The position numbers were made by a program, and so were the translations under genes. Source: Euglena gracilis (Eukaryota > Euglenida > Euglenophyceae > Euglenales). From it: a stretch of DNA of 64,000 nucleotides. Below, piece by piece: positions 1 to 11,577 of this stretch (its first letter is position 1; each line of letters opens with the position of its first letter). Below the pieces are notes generated by a model. The model searched no databases and was not told where the DNA came from. It saw only the letters and a program-made list of their open reading frames with translations. Location: the NCBI GenBank assembly GCA_039621445.1, contig CP154955.1, forward strand, positions 47,848,086 through 47,912,085, in the 5' to 3' direction.

Positions 1-260
1 GAACAGTGTCCCTGTTCAGCCAAAAACATGCGTTTTTTCTTGACTTTTTGATTTTGGACCCTAATCCCTGGATTGTCCTTGGACCTGTCTTGGACTCAAA
101 AAGTTGCCATAACATGCCTTAAAACTTTGGGGGGAAATGCCTTAAATAATGCCCATAATGCCTGCCACCCACCATCCCAAGGTGGGCAGGGGGTTGCATG
201 ACAAACTTGAGGGACAGATAAAGCTGGAGAGCGACATCCAGTGGAGAAAAGAAGAGCCAC

Positions 261-320
261 CTGACGCGCTTTCGGAGGGGGACTGGCTTGGGGATGGGGT
301 TGGTGACTCGGAGGGCGAAA
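261..320 (-). CDS. Ser/Pro 60-nt exon (module SPSESPTPSPSQSPSESAS)
   Basis: On the minus strand the exon runs from acceptor ttgcag to donor gtggct and is exactly 60 nt, phase 1-1. It is the last recognisable Ser/Pro exon before the window edge, so the rod may continue beyond it. A near-identical exon sits at 35833-35892 in the other copy of segment A. Confidence 0.75.
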
Positions 321-746
321 CTGCAATGATTGGGAGAGGCGAGGGATCCATCTGAGAGGAATCCAGCCATTTTGAAAAAATAATCTGGCTGCTTGCAAAA
401 CCAAAACGAAATAAAAGGATGACGCCACAGGGCTCTGAAACTGCACAAGACAATGTGGAATTTGTGGATCCACATTGGTCCAAGCGAAACCCAACCCACA
501 ACCTTCATTGCCAAACAGCTTCGTGACACTCGGTTTGTTAAAAAAAAAACACTCGAAGGATTTATGCGCAATGACAGACATCAATTTGTCCCTTTCAAAA
601 CGTCCAAGGATGAGAGCCTCATGAAATGGCGTGTGAGAGGTCCTTGAGCAGGCATGGGAACCCCAAAGTGGGTCAAGTGGGCGTGGGACCATCAGTGGGT
701 GTAGGCTCCCGGCGCCTTTGCTGCAGGGCGATGCGTTGGGGCACAC

Positions 747-806
747 CCGATGGGCTGCTGGAGGGGGACTCGCTGGGCGACGGGGAGGGGGACTCGGAGG
801 GCGAGC
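747..806 (-). CDS. Ser/Pro 60-nt exon (module SPSESPSPSPSESPSSSPS)
   Basis: The boundaries are a cacag acceptor and a gtgtgc donor; length is 60 nt, phase 1-1. Its copy at 36322-36381 has one Pro changed to His, and 28157-28216 is a close paralogue with similar intron flanks (both downstream of a gcgatgcgttgg-like word on the plus strand). Confidence 0.75.
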
Positions 807-2707
807 CTGTGGGGTGGGGGTGGCAGGAATGGGTATGGGACGTTTCCAATCAGCCTGGGCGGAGTACCTGGTTTGGGCTCAAGAGGCTGGGAGGGGGGGT
901 TCCTGCCGCTATGTGTCCCAGCCCACAGCAGGGCAAACCCATCTGATGGGTTGGCAGGGCTGAACCGTGGGGCGGGGGTAAACCGGGCTGGAATTGACCA
1001 ACCCCGGGGAGGGGGTCTCGGAGGGCCCTGGAGTGCGGCTGGTCGTGGGCCAAAAATGCCCCAAAAAGGCATTTTGGGGGCTTCCGGCAGAAGTGCCTTG
1101 GCCGAGGGCCCCAGCACTTTTGGCCATGTTCCCCAGCCCCCCCGGAGGGAGGGGTAGGGCACATGGCCGGATCCGGGTGCCTTGGAGTGCCCAAGCAGGC
1201 ATCTCCGGGGGGGGGGCGGGGGCACTACAACCGGAAAAAGGAATCCTCCGGTGCTATAAACCGATGTGGAAATGGGCTTTTTGGCATTTTATTCTAATTT
1301 TGTTCCTAAAAAAAACATTCCCCAAAACATGACAAAAACGGACATTTTGGTATTTTTTTGAGGATAAAAAAAATGAACGCGACGTTCACTGGAATAATTT
1401 TCCATCACCTCGTGCGGCCAGCAGACCCCCCCCCCACTGGAAATTACCTGGGGTCCACTGGAAATTACCGATTTTGGACCAGCTGCAGCCCCCCCCCCCC
1501 CCTCTGGGGGTGCAGCCAATTTTGAAACAGAATTCGTGCCGAGGCCAAGAGGGTGATCTTGCATCGGCACGTTTTGTTGGTGCAGGAAACATATTGTAAC
1601 CCCCCCCCCAGGAGGTCTTTTGGCATTGGCTCCTTCAGGCTGAACACCCCCCCCCCCCCCCCCCCCCCCCCCCCGATTTTTCCCTTAAAAACGCTACAAC
1701 CTGCCAAGCTGAATCCCCTGCCAACTTCCGACCGACCGACTGTTCCCCTCCTTTAAGCAACGGCCGGGGTTGGAATCAAAGGATCTGTCAGACCGGGAGG
1801 GGGAGGTCCCACCCACCCGCCCAGGGGGCGGCCCCAGGGTTCGATATAAGGACAGGTAAGGGGGGGGGTGGTCCGGACCCCCCCCGCATGCGGGCCGGGG
1901 GGGGGGGGTGGGGGTGTACCCCCCCCCCCCCACCTAAACAGTGGCGCGGTCAGGGTGACCGATTTTCGGCCCGGCGCGAAGCGCCGGGCCGAAAAATTTT
2001 GACCCCCCAAAACGACCAAAAGTGCCATTTTGGGCACTTTTTGGGCAAAAATTGGCCAAAAATGCAAAAAATTTTCGGCGCAAAGCGCCGGAGGAAAAAA
2101 TTGACCCTTTTTGGGGGGGGGGTCCCAGGTACCCCCCGAGGGTCGGTCCGGACCCCCCTTGCAAGTGGGGGGGGGGGGGTCCGGATCCCCCCTGCGGGCC
2201 AGGAGGGGGGGGAGGGCGGTGGGGGGACACCCCCCCACCTAAACCATGTACGCCCTCCTTATATCGAACCCTGCTGGGAAGCCCCCTAAATTCCATAATA
2301 GAAGGGGGGACAACAAAAGGCACCCTGGCCGCTACAAGCGCACCCTCATTTTGATGGAACTTCTACAGGACAAAGGGGCAAAAATCACACAGGTAAAGTC
2401 TAAATGGAAGTGCACCCCCCCCCCGGTTGCTGCCAGAGACGGCGATCCGCCACAATTACACCTGTGCTTCTATTTGGGGAGGGATTTACTTGGGGAGGGG
2501 GTCCGCGAGATCCGTTTTTGGTGCGTCAATTTTGGAGTCCAAAAAGTCGGCACGCCAAAAAAAACAAAAAAAATGGCGAACCCACACCTCCTATATACAG
2601 GGCCTCTGGAGGTGCATACCCCTTGGGGGGGGGGGGGTATGGCGGACCTGCCCACCCAACCTTTGAAATTGCCCTGGGTGTAATTAAACAACAAACACAA
2701 AACTGAC
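807..2707 (-). other. Intron with G/C-run repeats
   Basis: This interval holds G and C homopolymers (for example the C run near 1650), the junction between segments A and B at 1764, and a complete family-1 inverted-repeat element (1835-2273). Part of 980-1215 also recurs at 36570-36800 and, more diverged, at 43940-44290. I see no further exon. Confidence 0.6.
1835..2273. mobile_element. Family-1 inverted-repeat element (MITE-like)
   Basis: The element begins CAGGGTTCGATATAAGGA and ends with the reverse complement (tccttatatcgaaccctg), giving 18-bp terminal inverted repeats. Its 439-bp interior has alternating G and C runs, the palindromic core ttcggcgcaaagcgccg and phrases such as ttttgggcactttttgggca. 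It has no coding capacity. Other copies are at 30077-30484, 42446-42818, 39245-39688, 22474-22729 (truncated) and 32655-32980 (decayed). Confidence 0.85.
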
Positions 2708-2767
2708 CCGAAGCACTCTCAGAGGGGGATCCACTCGGCGACGGCGTCGGTGACTCCGATGGTGAGA
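2708..2767 (-). CDS. Ser/Pro 60-nt exon (module SPSESPTPSPSGSPSESAS)
   Basis: Acceptor tcccag and donor gtcagt bound a clean 60-nt phase 1-1 exon. It belongs to a subgroup with 12428, 20847 and 30914 that shares intron sequence on the donor side (acaaacacaaaa followed by ctgacc or cagacc on the plus strand). Its direct counterpart in the other copy is 30914-30973. Confidence 0.75.
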
Positions 2768-3123
2768 CTGGGAATGAGAGGTGGACGGCCAGAACTTAAA
2801 AAATGTGATCAAAATATTTGGTTCATTCCTAAATATATAGAAGCTAATGTCGATGACAAGGGACAACAACCACTCTGTTGAGAAGCTTGCTCAATATCAA
2901 AATTTAATCGTAATAATCCATAATAATAACGATAATATGTAATACTCCTGCTGCAAGAGGAGTGCATCGTTCAGTCAACGTTCGCTCGAAACAAAGCTTA
3001 AAAATTGGTGGTATCCCTTGTTGAATGGATGCCAGGCCGACCGGTGCAGATGGAGGGGCACGCCCTTCAGATGCCAACCACCTCAGGCGGACATGGGAGG
3101 GGGGGGACGAGGGAAGGGGTCAC

Positions 3124-3181
3124 CTGAGGGGCTTTCTGAGGGGACTGGCTGGGCGACAGCGACGGCGAGAGGGAGGCGAGG
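3124..3181 (-). CDS. Ser/Pro exon, 58 nt, frameshifted copy
   Basis: Splice dinucleotides are intact, but the exon is 58 nt because two G runs have each lost one base compared with the 60-nt copy at 31327-31386. If real, the frame is lost here; if these are base-calling errors, the module would read SPSLSPSLSPSQSPSESPS as in the other copy. Confidence 0.55.
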
Positions 3182-3487
3182 CTGTGGGGCAGCGGGAGAG
3201 CAACGTGGTGGCAGCGAAACAAGCACCATCAGGATTCCGGAGCAGCCCCAGTCCACTCCGTTCCCGATGGAACTGCCGATCACCCAGCGAAAGCCTGACC
3301 ATACCTATTCGGTGGGTTTGCCGTCACATTCAGACACACTTGGAAAAAAAAACAGCGGGAAAGTGATAGTTACGCAAGATGGGAATCCTTGAGAGTGTGG
3401 CGAGCAAATAGCAAACGCCCAGTCAGCACGCCGAAGCAAACCCACTCCTGCAACGGCAATAAGCAACAGAAAATGAGGCAGGAACAC

Positions 3488-3548
3488 CTGAAGGGCTGTC
3501 AGAGGGGCTGGGCGCTGGGCGACGGGGTCGGGGATTCCGAAGGGGAGC
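3488..3548 (-). CDS. Ser/Pro exon, 61 nt, frameshifted copy
   Basis: The exon is 61 nt, with one inserted base inside the ggctgggcgctg stretch. The other copy (31691-31750) is a clean 60 nt and encodes SPSESPTPSPSASPSDSPS. Acceptor cag and donor gtgttc are intact. Confidence 0.55.
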
Positions 3549-4366
3549 CTGTGGTGGGGGACAGGGCAGCCCAGCACAGCATCAGTACCCGTACGCTGGA
3601 AGAGCTATTCCATCCCGAAATGTTCCGCAGCTTGGCCCCACAGAGCCACTGAGCAACTGACCCCGTGGGGGCTTGTTCCCCATGCCCAGGTCCGCACACC
3701 CATTCTTTCAATTGGAAAAAGCACGCCACCCATGCCGCCCCCCCCCACCCCATCCGTCAAAAACCCATCCGTCAAAAACACACCTGGCTGAAATCCCTTG
3801 AAAGAACCTTCGAGTGAACCCGTGATACACAAGGGGGCGGGGGGGGGGGGGCAGGAAAAATCGGCCATAAATGTCTGAAAATGAGGAAAAAAAGGCTGGC
3901 AGGAGTCTGCAGCGCGCCGCAAGCACCGAGTCACCTGCTAGAGTTTTTGCCGACCCCCCCCCATTTCTCAGGTGGAAGGAGGTTTGGACCAAAATCCAGT
4001 CAGTCACCCCCGCCCCCGGGGGGGAGGGGTCAGAAAATGGCCCAGGTGAATGGATGGCAGGGAAAACCCAAAAAAAAGGCTGCCAAAGGCTAAAAGGCTA
4101 AAGGGTGCGGCACAAACAAAAAAGGTGGGCGGATACCCCCCCCCCCCCTTCCACTTTTGCCCTGGCCAAAGGTGGCGGACTTCCCATTTTGGGGGCAAGT
4201 TCAATGCCCACCCCCCCTTGCCCCTGCCCCTGGACAAATTATCACATGAAAAAATTTCCAGTTCCCCCAATGCTGGTGCACCCGAATTCCGCCTTTTTAC
4301 ATTGAAAATTCGTCGTCGTCGTCATTGAGCACTGTGATACGAGCGGTGTCGCAAATTGGTCGACAC

Positions 4367-4429
4367 CTGAAGCGCTTTCAGAAGGGGACCTCGCTGGGGC
4401 GACGTCGAGGGCGAGCCGGAGCCCGACGC
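4367..4429 (-). CDS. Ser/Pro exon, 63 nt, with three single-base insertions
   Basis: Compared with the 60-nt copy at 32496-32555 this exon has three extra single bases. The total returns to phase, but the middle is read out of frame, so Ser-Pro periodicity is lost there. No stop arises. Splice sites are intact (acceptor cag, donor gtgtcg). Confidence 0.55.
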
Positions 4430-4599
4430 CTGCGACGGGCGACAAAGTCAGAGAGGAGAAGTGGTCGGCGCGGTGCCTTGCGCTGGTCCATCTGCCAAGC
4501 ATCCCCCCAAGCTGGCCAGCCAGTTCCACAGCTGGGACATGGACTGGCAGCCAGGGTTTGATATAAGGTAGCAAAAAAACATAACCCAAAAAAAATAAA

Positions 4600-4612
4600 N
4601 NNNNNNNNNNNN
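4600..4612. other. Assembly gap (13 N)
   Basis: Thirteen N characters join two contigs. The duplicated segment ends about 30 bases before the gap, so the distance and even the adjacency of the left 4.6 kb to the rest of the window should not be trusted. Confidence 0.99.
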
Positions 4613-5332
4613 ATTTGAAGAGGGGGTGCCATTCCTTCAACTCAGGGTTGGGTTCCAGTGAGATTAAACCTGAGCTTAGATTTAGGTTAGCCAGCAGTCC
4701 TACAGTCAAAGCTCTTGGTCACCAGGGGTGTCTCTGGCCGGCCCAATACTGATGATAATTACGGATGGCTTCTTGAGAACCATGGAGAAGCAAAAGGTTC
4801 AAACGGGGATAGTGTGGATAACCACTGGAAATATAATTGCAGCAAGATTCTTAAGCCCCCCCCCCAGGTCCCTTAGAATCTCCTGGGGGGGGGATGGGGA
4901 CGTATGGCAGTTCCCAGGTCCGACGTTCTGGTTTTTGGTCCGATTTGCCTGGGAAGCGCACCGGATCCAGGGGAAATCCATCGGATTTGGGGAGGGTTCA
5001 CACCTAATTAAAGGAATTGGGTTAGGGTTGGGCCAGGATTGGCACGCCAAAAGTTGGCCCGTTTAGGGAAAACGTCAGGCTGGAAGCTAGCGTCCCCATT
5101 TCGGCAGATTTTGACAGTTTTAGGGCGTCAGTTCGCCGCAAATTTGGCCTAACTTTTCCCTAAATTTACTGAAAAATTCGAAGCGGAAATATGAGGGGCT
5201 GGTCGTTTTAACCCTTTTCCCCAAAAAAATAACCCGAAACTTTCCGAAACAAAAGTTGGACCTGGGTGCCACACCCCTCTGCTTGGAGGTCAAAAAACCC
5301 TCCAGGGAGGTCCTTAAGAATTCCTGCTGCCA

Positions 5333-5476
5333 ATGGATGGATGGAGGGATGGATGGATGGATGGATGGATGGATGGATGGATGGATGGATGGATGGATGG
5401 ATGGATGGATGGATGGATGGATGGATGGATGGATGGATGGATGGATGGATGGATGGATGGATGGATGGAGGGATGG
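5333..5476. repeat. (GGAT)n microsatellite
   Basis: A nearly perfect tract of the 4-bp unit GGAT runs for about 140 bp. It is open in several frames on both strands, which explains long Met-Asp-Gly-Trp and His-Pro-Ser-Ile reading frames here; none is a gene. Confidence 0.97.
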
Positions 5477-5962
5477 CTGTACATACGTACGTGTGTATAT
5501 CTGTTTGTCTGTCTCTCTATCTGTCTGTCTATCTGTCCGTCTGGTTTGCCTGCTTGTCTGTCTGACAATCAGTCTGACTGTCTGTCTGGATATATGTGTA
5601 TGTATGCAGGTGTGGATGTATGTATGCATGGATCAATGTATGCATGGATGGATAAATAGATGGAATGACTTGTGAATGGATGGATGGGTGGGTGGGTGGG
5701 TGGGTGGGGTGGACGGATGGACAGATGATGGATGAATGGATATATATGGATGTCTATGTGAACCTCTATGAACATAAACAAACACATGCAACAAATCCGT
5801 GTATATGTGTGTATGTACACATGTGGACGTAAAAAATATGTGTGTATGATCACATCTGCATGTATGTGTACATGGCAACTGGATGCTTAATGCCCCCGAA
5901 GCCATCAAGCATTCCCAGGGGGGTTTGAAAAATTTTGTGTTATTGATGGAGTAGGATTGGAG

Positions 5963-6440
5963 GTATGACCCAAGCAAAAAAATTGTCTCCCTGTTTTTCA
6001 AAAGAAATTCTGTTGGACAGGCAAAAAGGGTTCATTTTTGGGGTCAAAAAATTGAAAAATTCAAAATATCTCGAAAACGCTGGGGAGTTGAGAAAAAGTA
6101 AAGAGGACCTCATTCCACAACTTTGGGACCCCTATCCACCGGTATGCACGGTTTGGGCCAACTCCCTGCCTGGGCCGAGATATGGTCGTTTGTGGTTTCG
6201 CAATGAGGGGGGGGGGGACTCTGCCATTTGCAGCCCAAAGCAGGCCAAAAAAAACCAGTTTTTGCAAAACATCTCCAAAATGGTGGGGAGCTGAAAAAGA
6301 TGTCCGGAGGCCTTTTCGAAGCCCTTGGAACGCCCTATCTACTGCTATTTTGATTTCCCCTCAACTCCAGCCCGAGATACGGCCGTTTTTCGGCCCAGAT
6401 GGCCGTTCTGTACACCTTTCCCACTGTCCGACTTAGCCGC
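5963..6440. repeat. Direct duplication, copy 1
   Basis: About 480 bp beginning gtatgaccc and ending ttagccgct are repeated at 6879-7360 in the same orientation with modest divergence. Shared words include atctcgaaaacgctggggag and ccggtatgcacggtttgggc. There is no coding signal. Confidence 0.85.
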
Positions 6441-6878
6441 TGTCGGCCAAAAAAAGTCCGAAAAAATCGAAAAAAAAAATCGAAAAAAAATTCCGAAACG
6501 ATGTTTCTTGGCCTCCCGGACCCAGAAAATTGTTTTTCAGCCGAAAATGAGTGTTTTTCGACCCGCCAGCGCCCCGTTTTGGGCCGCCAACCCATTGCCA
6601 GGCTGGGCCGGGCCGGGCTGGAGTGGTCTCCCAAAGAGCTCAGCTCTACGTCACACCCTGATCGCTGAGCTCTTATCTCTTTAGAGTAAGAGCGAAGCTT
6701 ACCCCCCCCCCCCCCCGAAACCCCCCCGATCCCCCCTGGGTAGGCTGGGGCCCCCGCGGATTATCGATGTGACCTGATTTCCAGACCCGACTAGCCTATA
6801 GGTTAGGAGAGGATCCCTAGTTTCTCCAGAGTCCTCACTTTGCCCCCATAATAGCCCTAACTCCCCGCCGGTCCGGAG

Positions 6879-7360
6879 GTATGGCCCAAAAAACATTGTC
6901 CACAGTTTTTTTTTCCCAAAGAAATTTTGTTGGACAGGCAAAAAGGGTTCATTTTTTGGGGGTCAAAAAATTGAAAATTCAAAATATCTCGAAAACGCTG
7001 GGGAGTTGAGAAAAAGTAAAGAGGACCTCATTCCACAACTTTGGGACCCCTATCCACCGGTATGCACGGTTTGGGCCAACTCCCTGCCTGGGCCGAGATA
7101 TGGTCGTTTTGTGGTTTCGCAATGGGGGGGGGGGGCTCTGCCATTTGCAGCCCAAAAGCAGGCCAAAAAAAAAAGAGTTTTTGCAAAATATCTCCAAAAT
7201 GGTGGGGAGCTGAAAAAGATGTCTGGAGACCTTTTCGAAGCCCTTGGAACGCCCTATCTACTGCTATTTTGATTTCCCCGCAACTCCAGCCCGAGATACG
7301 GCCGTTTTTCGGTCCAGATGGTCGTTCTGTACACCTTTCCCACTGTCTGACTTGGCCGCT
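6879..7360. repeat. Direct duplication, copy 2
   Basis: Second copy of the unit at 5963-6440, offset by 916 to 920 bp. A further, weaker continuation with the theme 'gcccttggaa(c/t)gcccnatctac' follows to about 7500. Confidence 0.85.
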
Positions 7361-9284
7361 TTCAGGGGTGGGAAGTCAAGAAATCAATGTTTTCAAAATT
7401 TCTCGAAAATGATGAAAATAAAAAGAAACGTCCGGAGACCTAATTTGAAGCCCTTGGAATGCCCCATCTACCGTTGTTTTGATTTCCCCGCAACTCCCTG
7501 CCTAGCCTGAGATAAGGCCATTTTTCGGCCAATTTGGGACATTCTGTACGCTTTTCCAATATCCGACTTAGTCGTTTTTTTTTGGACAAAAAAAAGTATA
7601 AAAAAAAATCAAAAAAAAAATGCCAAAACCATATTTTTTGGCCTCCCGAACCCAAAAAAAGTGTTTTTGGGCCGAAAATGAGCGTTTTTTTTTTCAAGCC
7701 GCTGGCCCCCTGTTTTGGGCCTGAATCCCATGGACTTTGGGTCATTTTCGGGTCAAAAAAAAATTCAAAAATCGAAAAAATTTATTTGCCAAAACGATGA
7801 TTTTTTGCCTCTGGGACGCGGAAAAGGTGTTTTTGAGCTGAAAATGAGCGTTTTTTCAACCCCACATCCCCGGCCCAGCTGGGCAGCCAGCCGAGCCGCC
7901 GTCCGGGCCGGGCCAGCCTGCCGGCCGGCGGCCGGGCCGGTCCGGGCCGGGCCAGACCGCCGGGCCGCCGGCGAACTCAGCCTAACCCTAACACAAAAGG
8001 CTCAGCTCTACGTCACACCCTGGTAAGGAGTTCGGTATATTTTCGGACAAATTTACGGATCTATTGTTAGGTTTACCAGTTCGGCATCAAATCTCGGCTG
8101 AACTCCTACTTTTAACCCTAACTCTATTGTTTCGATATCTTTAGTTTTTCTGCCATTTCCTGCTTAATGCCTGCCCCCGGGGGGATGCGGCCCATAAAAA
8201 GACAAGAGGAAGGAGAGAGAGAGAGTAGAGAGAGGAGAGAGAGTAAGAGAGAGTAGAGGAGTGAGAGAGAGAGAGAGCAGAGAGAGAGGAGAGAGATGGA
8301 GAGAGAGGAGAGAGCCTGCCCCGGGGGGTGCGGCTGGTGCGGCATTAAACATCCAGCTGCCCGTAACGAGATATAGACTATTATAGTTATAGGTATAGAG
8401 AGAGAGAGAGAGGAGAGCGAGAGAGAGATATATAGTATGAGAATATAGGGAGATATTATATAGATATGATATATATAGGAATAGAGAGTGTTCTATGTAG
8501 TTAGTAGGGTAGGGGGGGGGGGGGGTGAGTATATAGCGCATATATATATGGTGTATACAGGACACACTACACACATAAGAGCGCGGATACAGATATATTG
8601 TATATATTATTGGATAGATATATATATAGATATATATACATATATATGGATATATATGTATATATATATATATATACATGTATGTATGTACATGTATGCA
8701 TGCACATCTACACATAGAAAAATACATGTGTACATATCCATTTTTTTACACATTGAAAACCCCCTCCCAAATAGTATTGCACTGCAACAAACTTATTGGG
8801 CGGCCGCCTCCGGCAGCGGGGGTGCAGCGCTATTTGGACCCTATTTGCACCACAGGCACCCTTTTGCCTGCTCAATGTCCTACTCTGAGGCCAGCGAGGT
8901 GCACTCCGGTCATTTGGTTCATCTTTGGACGACTTCCGTGAGTTGTTCGGGTGGGAGTTCGCCCCCTTTCCCCTCTGTGGGTTACAAAAGGTGCCTGCAG
9001 GAGGCTGCCATGCATTTCACATTGCTATGTTTTGGGGGGGGTGCAGCACTGCTGGACGCTTGCTTCATCCAGGCGGGGGTGCAGCACTATTTGGACCCGC
9101 AGCTCTATTGGCCCCACAGCAGGGAGAGGGGTTTACATATACATATCCAAACGTATATACACGCACGAGCCAAGTTATATTACGCATATATGCATCCATA
9201 GAAATAATAAAGACATGATACAGACATATCTTTAAAAATCTTTTAAAAAAATGGGGCAGTGAGAGGGAGGGAGGGGAGGGCTGC

Positions 9285-9344
9285 CTGACGGACTGGCAGA
9301 GGGGGACTCGCTGGGGCTCGGTATAGGTGAGGGCGAGGTCGACT
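9285..9344 (-). CDS. Ser/Pro 60-nt exon with a GC donor (module STSPSPIPSPSESPSASPS)
   Basis: Length (60 nt), phase 1-1 and the acceptor (ccagag|cag equivalent) match the other modules, but the donor on the minus strand is CAG followed by gcagcc, a GC instead of GT. GC-AG introns are a known minor class. One Ile replaces the usual Thr/Ser. This could be a decayed exon, but the frame is intact. Confidence 0.7.
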
Positions 9345-9454
9345 CTGGGACAAAAAAAAATGAAGCAAATGTTGTCCCCCACGCCTTTGAACCACAAGGC
9401 TCGGCACCAGAAGCGGGATCCATGGATGTCCCTGGTGCGTATCTCTGAGATGTC

Positions 9455-9832
9455 TCTGGAGCATACAATTGCTTACCGACCCCGGGGGGGGGGGGGGGGG
9501 GGGGGTCACTCCACTTTTTTAAAAACCAGTCAGTCACTCATTTTCAAAAAACCAGCCAGTCACTACCCCCCCCGGGGGGGGGGGGGGGCGGCCACTCAGA
9601 AAAACGGCCACTTTCCAGTCACTTTAGGCCATTTTAGGCCAAAAAAAATTTTCCTGCGCCTTCTGAGCCGGGGTCACTCAAGCCACTTTTGCCCACTCCT
9701 GGCCGACCCCCTTCCGGGGGGGGGGGGGAGGGGGTCCGGGCCCAAAACCAGTCAGTCACTCTGAAAAAACCAGTCACCCACCCCCCGGGGGGGGGGGGTG
9801 GGACAGTGCTTAAGCAATTGTCTGCTCTGGAG
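9455..9832. mobile_element. Family-2 inverted-repeat element
   Basis: The left end reads tctggagcatacaattgctt and the right end is its approximate inverse (aagcaattgtctgctctgga). The 378-bp interior is built from repeats of 'accagtcagtcact' separated by C/G runs, with no coding potential. Related copies are at 26798-27167 and 48712-49111; a fragment lies near 10015-10140. Confidence 0.75.
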
Positions 9833-10769
9833 GGATACGTCCCAGGTAGAGGTATGGGTTTGGTGATCCGGGTGGGTCCCGGGGCGGACGGAGAGTCGGG
9901 ACAAAATGGCACCTTCGTCAAGGGTGGTTCTTCTTCTACTTCGGATCAAGCACCAAAAATTTTGGACCCGAACGCAGTGTAGTGGTTCCACGAGCCCCCC
10001 CCCCAAGGCGGTTGGCCCGGCCCCTCAAGGTTGGTTTGGGGCAGACCGTTGCTTACCGATCCCCCAGGGTCACTGCCCCCCCCCCAAAAACCAACAGCCA
10101 ACAACCAATCAGTCACTTATTAAAAACTAGTCACCCAGTTTCTCCCCCTGGGGTCACCTCAACTCGGCCAAAACAATGGATTTCGGCCAGAATCTCCAAA
10201 AAAACTCACCGCGGCCGCAGCGCCAAGCGCCAAGCGGGAAAAGTCATCAATGCGGGGGTCTGGGGCTTGACTGGCTGGAAGAATGGCTGGCAGCTTGAAC
10301 GACGCTCTGACCTCAATCTTGTCACATACCTCCCATTAAACAGCTCATTACAATCATTCAAAAATGGAGGGGGAGTCAAACACACACAAAAAAAAAACTG
10401 GGGGAAATCGAACGAACTTGAAATGTATTCTTCTCGCGTTGCTGACCAGCGCTTTTAACCTGATGGCTGGATTCTGCAAACTGCTCGCACTTCATCTGCA
10501 GTATTAATACTGCTCAGTCCCCTAGCTTGTTTCGTTGGCAAACCACCTCAGTTACCACCCTTTCTTTCGTCTGACCATCTGTTTCTGGGAGGATATGAAC
10601 TGATGGATCCAATGTATTGGAATTAGGGTTAGGAACAAAGTATGGGTTAGAGCTCAGCGGGGAAAGTCGGAAGTCCAGCCCAAAGTTCAGATGTTTGGCT
10701 GTGAAACGTCACCAACTATGCCCTGTTCCCGTACACTGGGGAAAGGAAAGCAGCGGCCCCACACGGCAC

Positions 10770-10829
10770 CTGATGCGCTCTCGGACGGGGACCCGCTGGG
10801 GGAGGGCGGCGGTGACTCCGAAGGAGAGC
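10770..10829 (-). CDS. Ser/Pro 60-nt exon (module SPSESPPPSPSGSPSESAS)
   Basis: Acceptor cgcag and donor gtgccg flank a 60-nt phase 1-1 exon. Pro replaces Thr at the seventh residue, otherwise the module fits the consensus. The neighbouring intron has long G runs (10960-11040). Confidence 0.82.
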
Positions 10830-11577
10830 CTGCGGCAAGGGCGAAGACGTTCCGGAGGACCAAAACACCTCCGGTGCACAGCTGTGGACATTCTGGTTTT
10901 GTTTTCTTTTGGCCAATTTTGGGGGTTGGTTTTTGGATGGGTGGGTGGGTGGTTGACCGGGGGGGGGGGGCTCATGCGTGGGCGGGTTTTCGGGGGGGGG
11001 GGGGGAACAGAGGGGGGGGGTGGGGGGGTTTGGGTCTGGGAGATGCACTCCTGGGGGGTCAGTAAGTTGCGCACCCTCCCGCCCCTGATGGTAACCCGTG
11101 GTCTGAACATGTTTCTAGCATTGGCAAGGTCGTAGCACCCGATGGAGGCCCATCCATCCCCCCCACTGCAGATCGAGGTGTCCTTCGAGGTACGATTTCA
11201 CAACGCCAACGCCTTCTAAAAAACCGCAAAATCATTTTGAACACGCGTCTGTGGCAAAGCAACAAAAATGCAGCCTGAAAATCTACGGTCAGCATCACAT
11301 CTCCAGGACGAGACATTCACTAGTCGGCACAGGCAGAGGGAGCGGATGCCTCACCCCCGTAGGCAGGAGTGGATATCCCCAGGGCAAGAAATGGGTTACA
11401 ATTTATGAATTCCACTAATGAAAACAATTTATGAATGTATGAATGGGTCAGGGTAACGGACCTAAAACCGGTTGATCCTCACATCTCAAACCCTGCCCAT
11501 TACCCTATCCTCAACCCCAATTCTAACCTGACTCAAATCCCCCACTCCACCAACAGTGGAGGAAGACACGGCAGGAC

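Larger units (their letters stand above)
17..1765. repeat. Segmental duplicate A, copy 1
   Basis: This stretch matches 35602-37408 in the same orientation with scattered substitutions and homopolymer length changes. It carries Ser/Pro exons 261-320 and 747-806. Similarity starts at the words cagccaaa near 17 and stops after caacggcc at 1765, where segment B begins at once. In the other copy, A is preceded by B and about 2.9 kb of other sequence. Confidence 0.9.
1764..4570. repeat. Segmental duplicate B, copy 1
   Basis: This stretch matches 30010-32672 in the same orientation. It carries four Ser/Pro exons, three of which have single-base indels absent from the other copy. Similarity ends inside a family-1 element, about 30 bases before an N gap, which suggests a contig end. 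The indels fall mostly in homopolymers. Confidence 0.9.
4613..9284 (-). other. Large intron, microsatellite-rich
   Basis: The interval contains a (GGAT)n tract (5333-5476) followed by loose CTGT- and ATGT-rich sequence, a direct duplication (5963-6440 and 6879-7360), GA-rich tracts (8200-8320 and 8391-8430) and TA/ATAC-rich sequence to about 8720. A block near 8809-8880 resembles the gcagcgggggtgc word of family-6 elements. I see no exon. Confidence 0.6.

Noticed and set aside
1753-2323. Pro- and Gly-rich frames of 130 to 160 codons
   Set aside because: They run through G and C homopolymers of a family-1 element, and equivalent frames appear in every copy on both strands.
5120-5675. His-Pro-Ser-Ile and Met-Asp-Gly-Trp frames
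   Set aside because: They are caused by the (GGAT)n tract.
7978-8130. CCCTAA words suggesting telomeric repeats
   Set aside because: Only two or three scattered units are present, with no tandem array.
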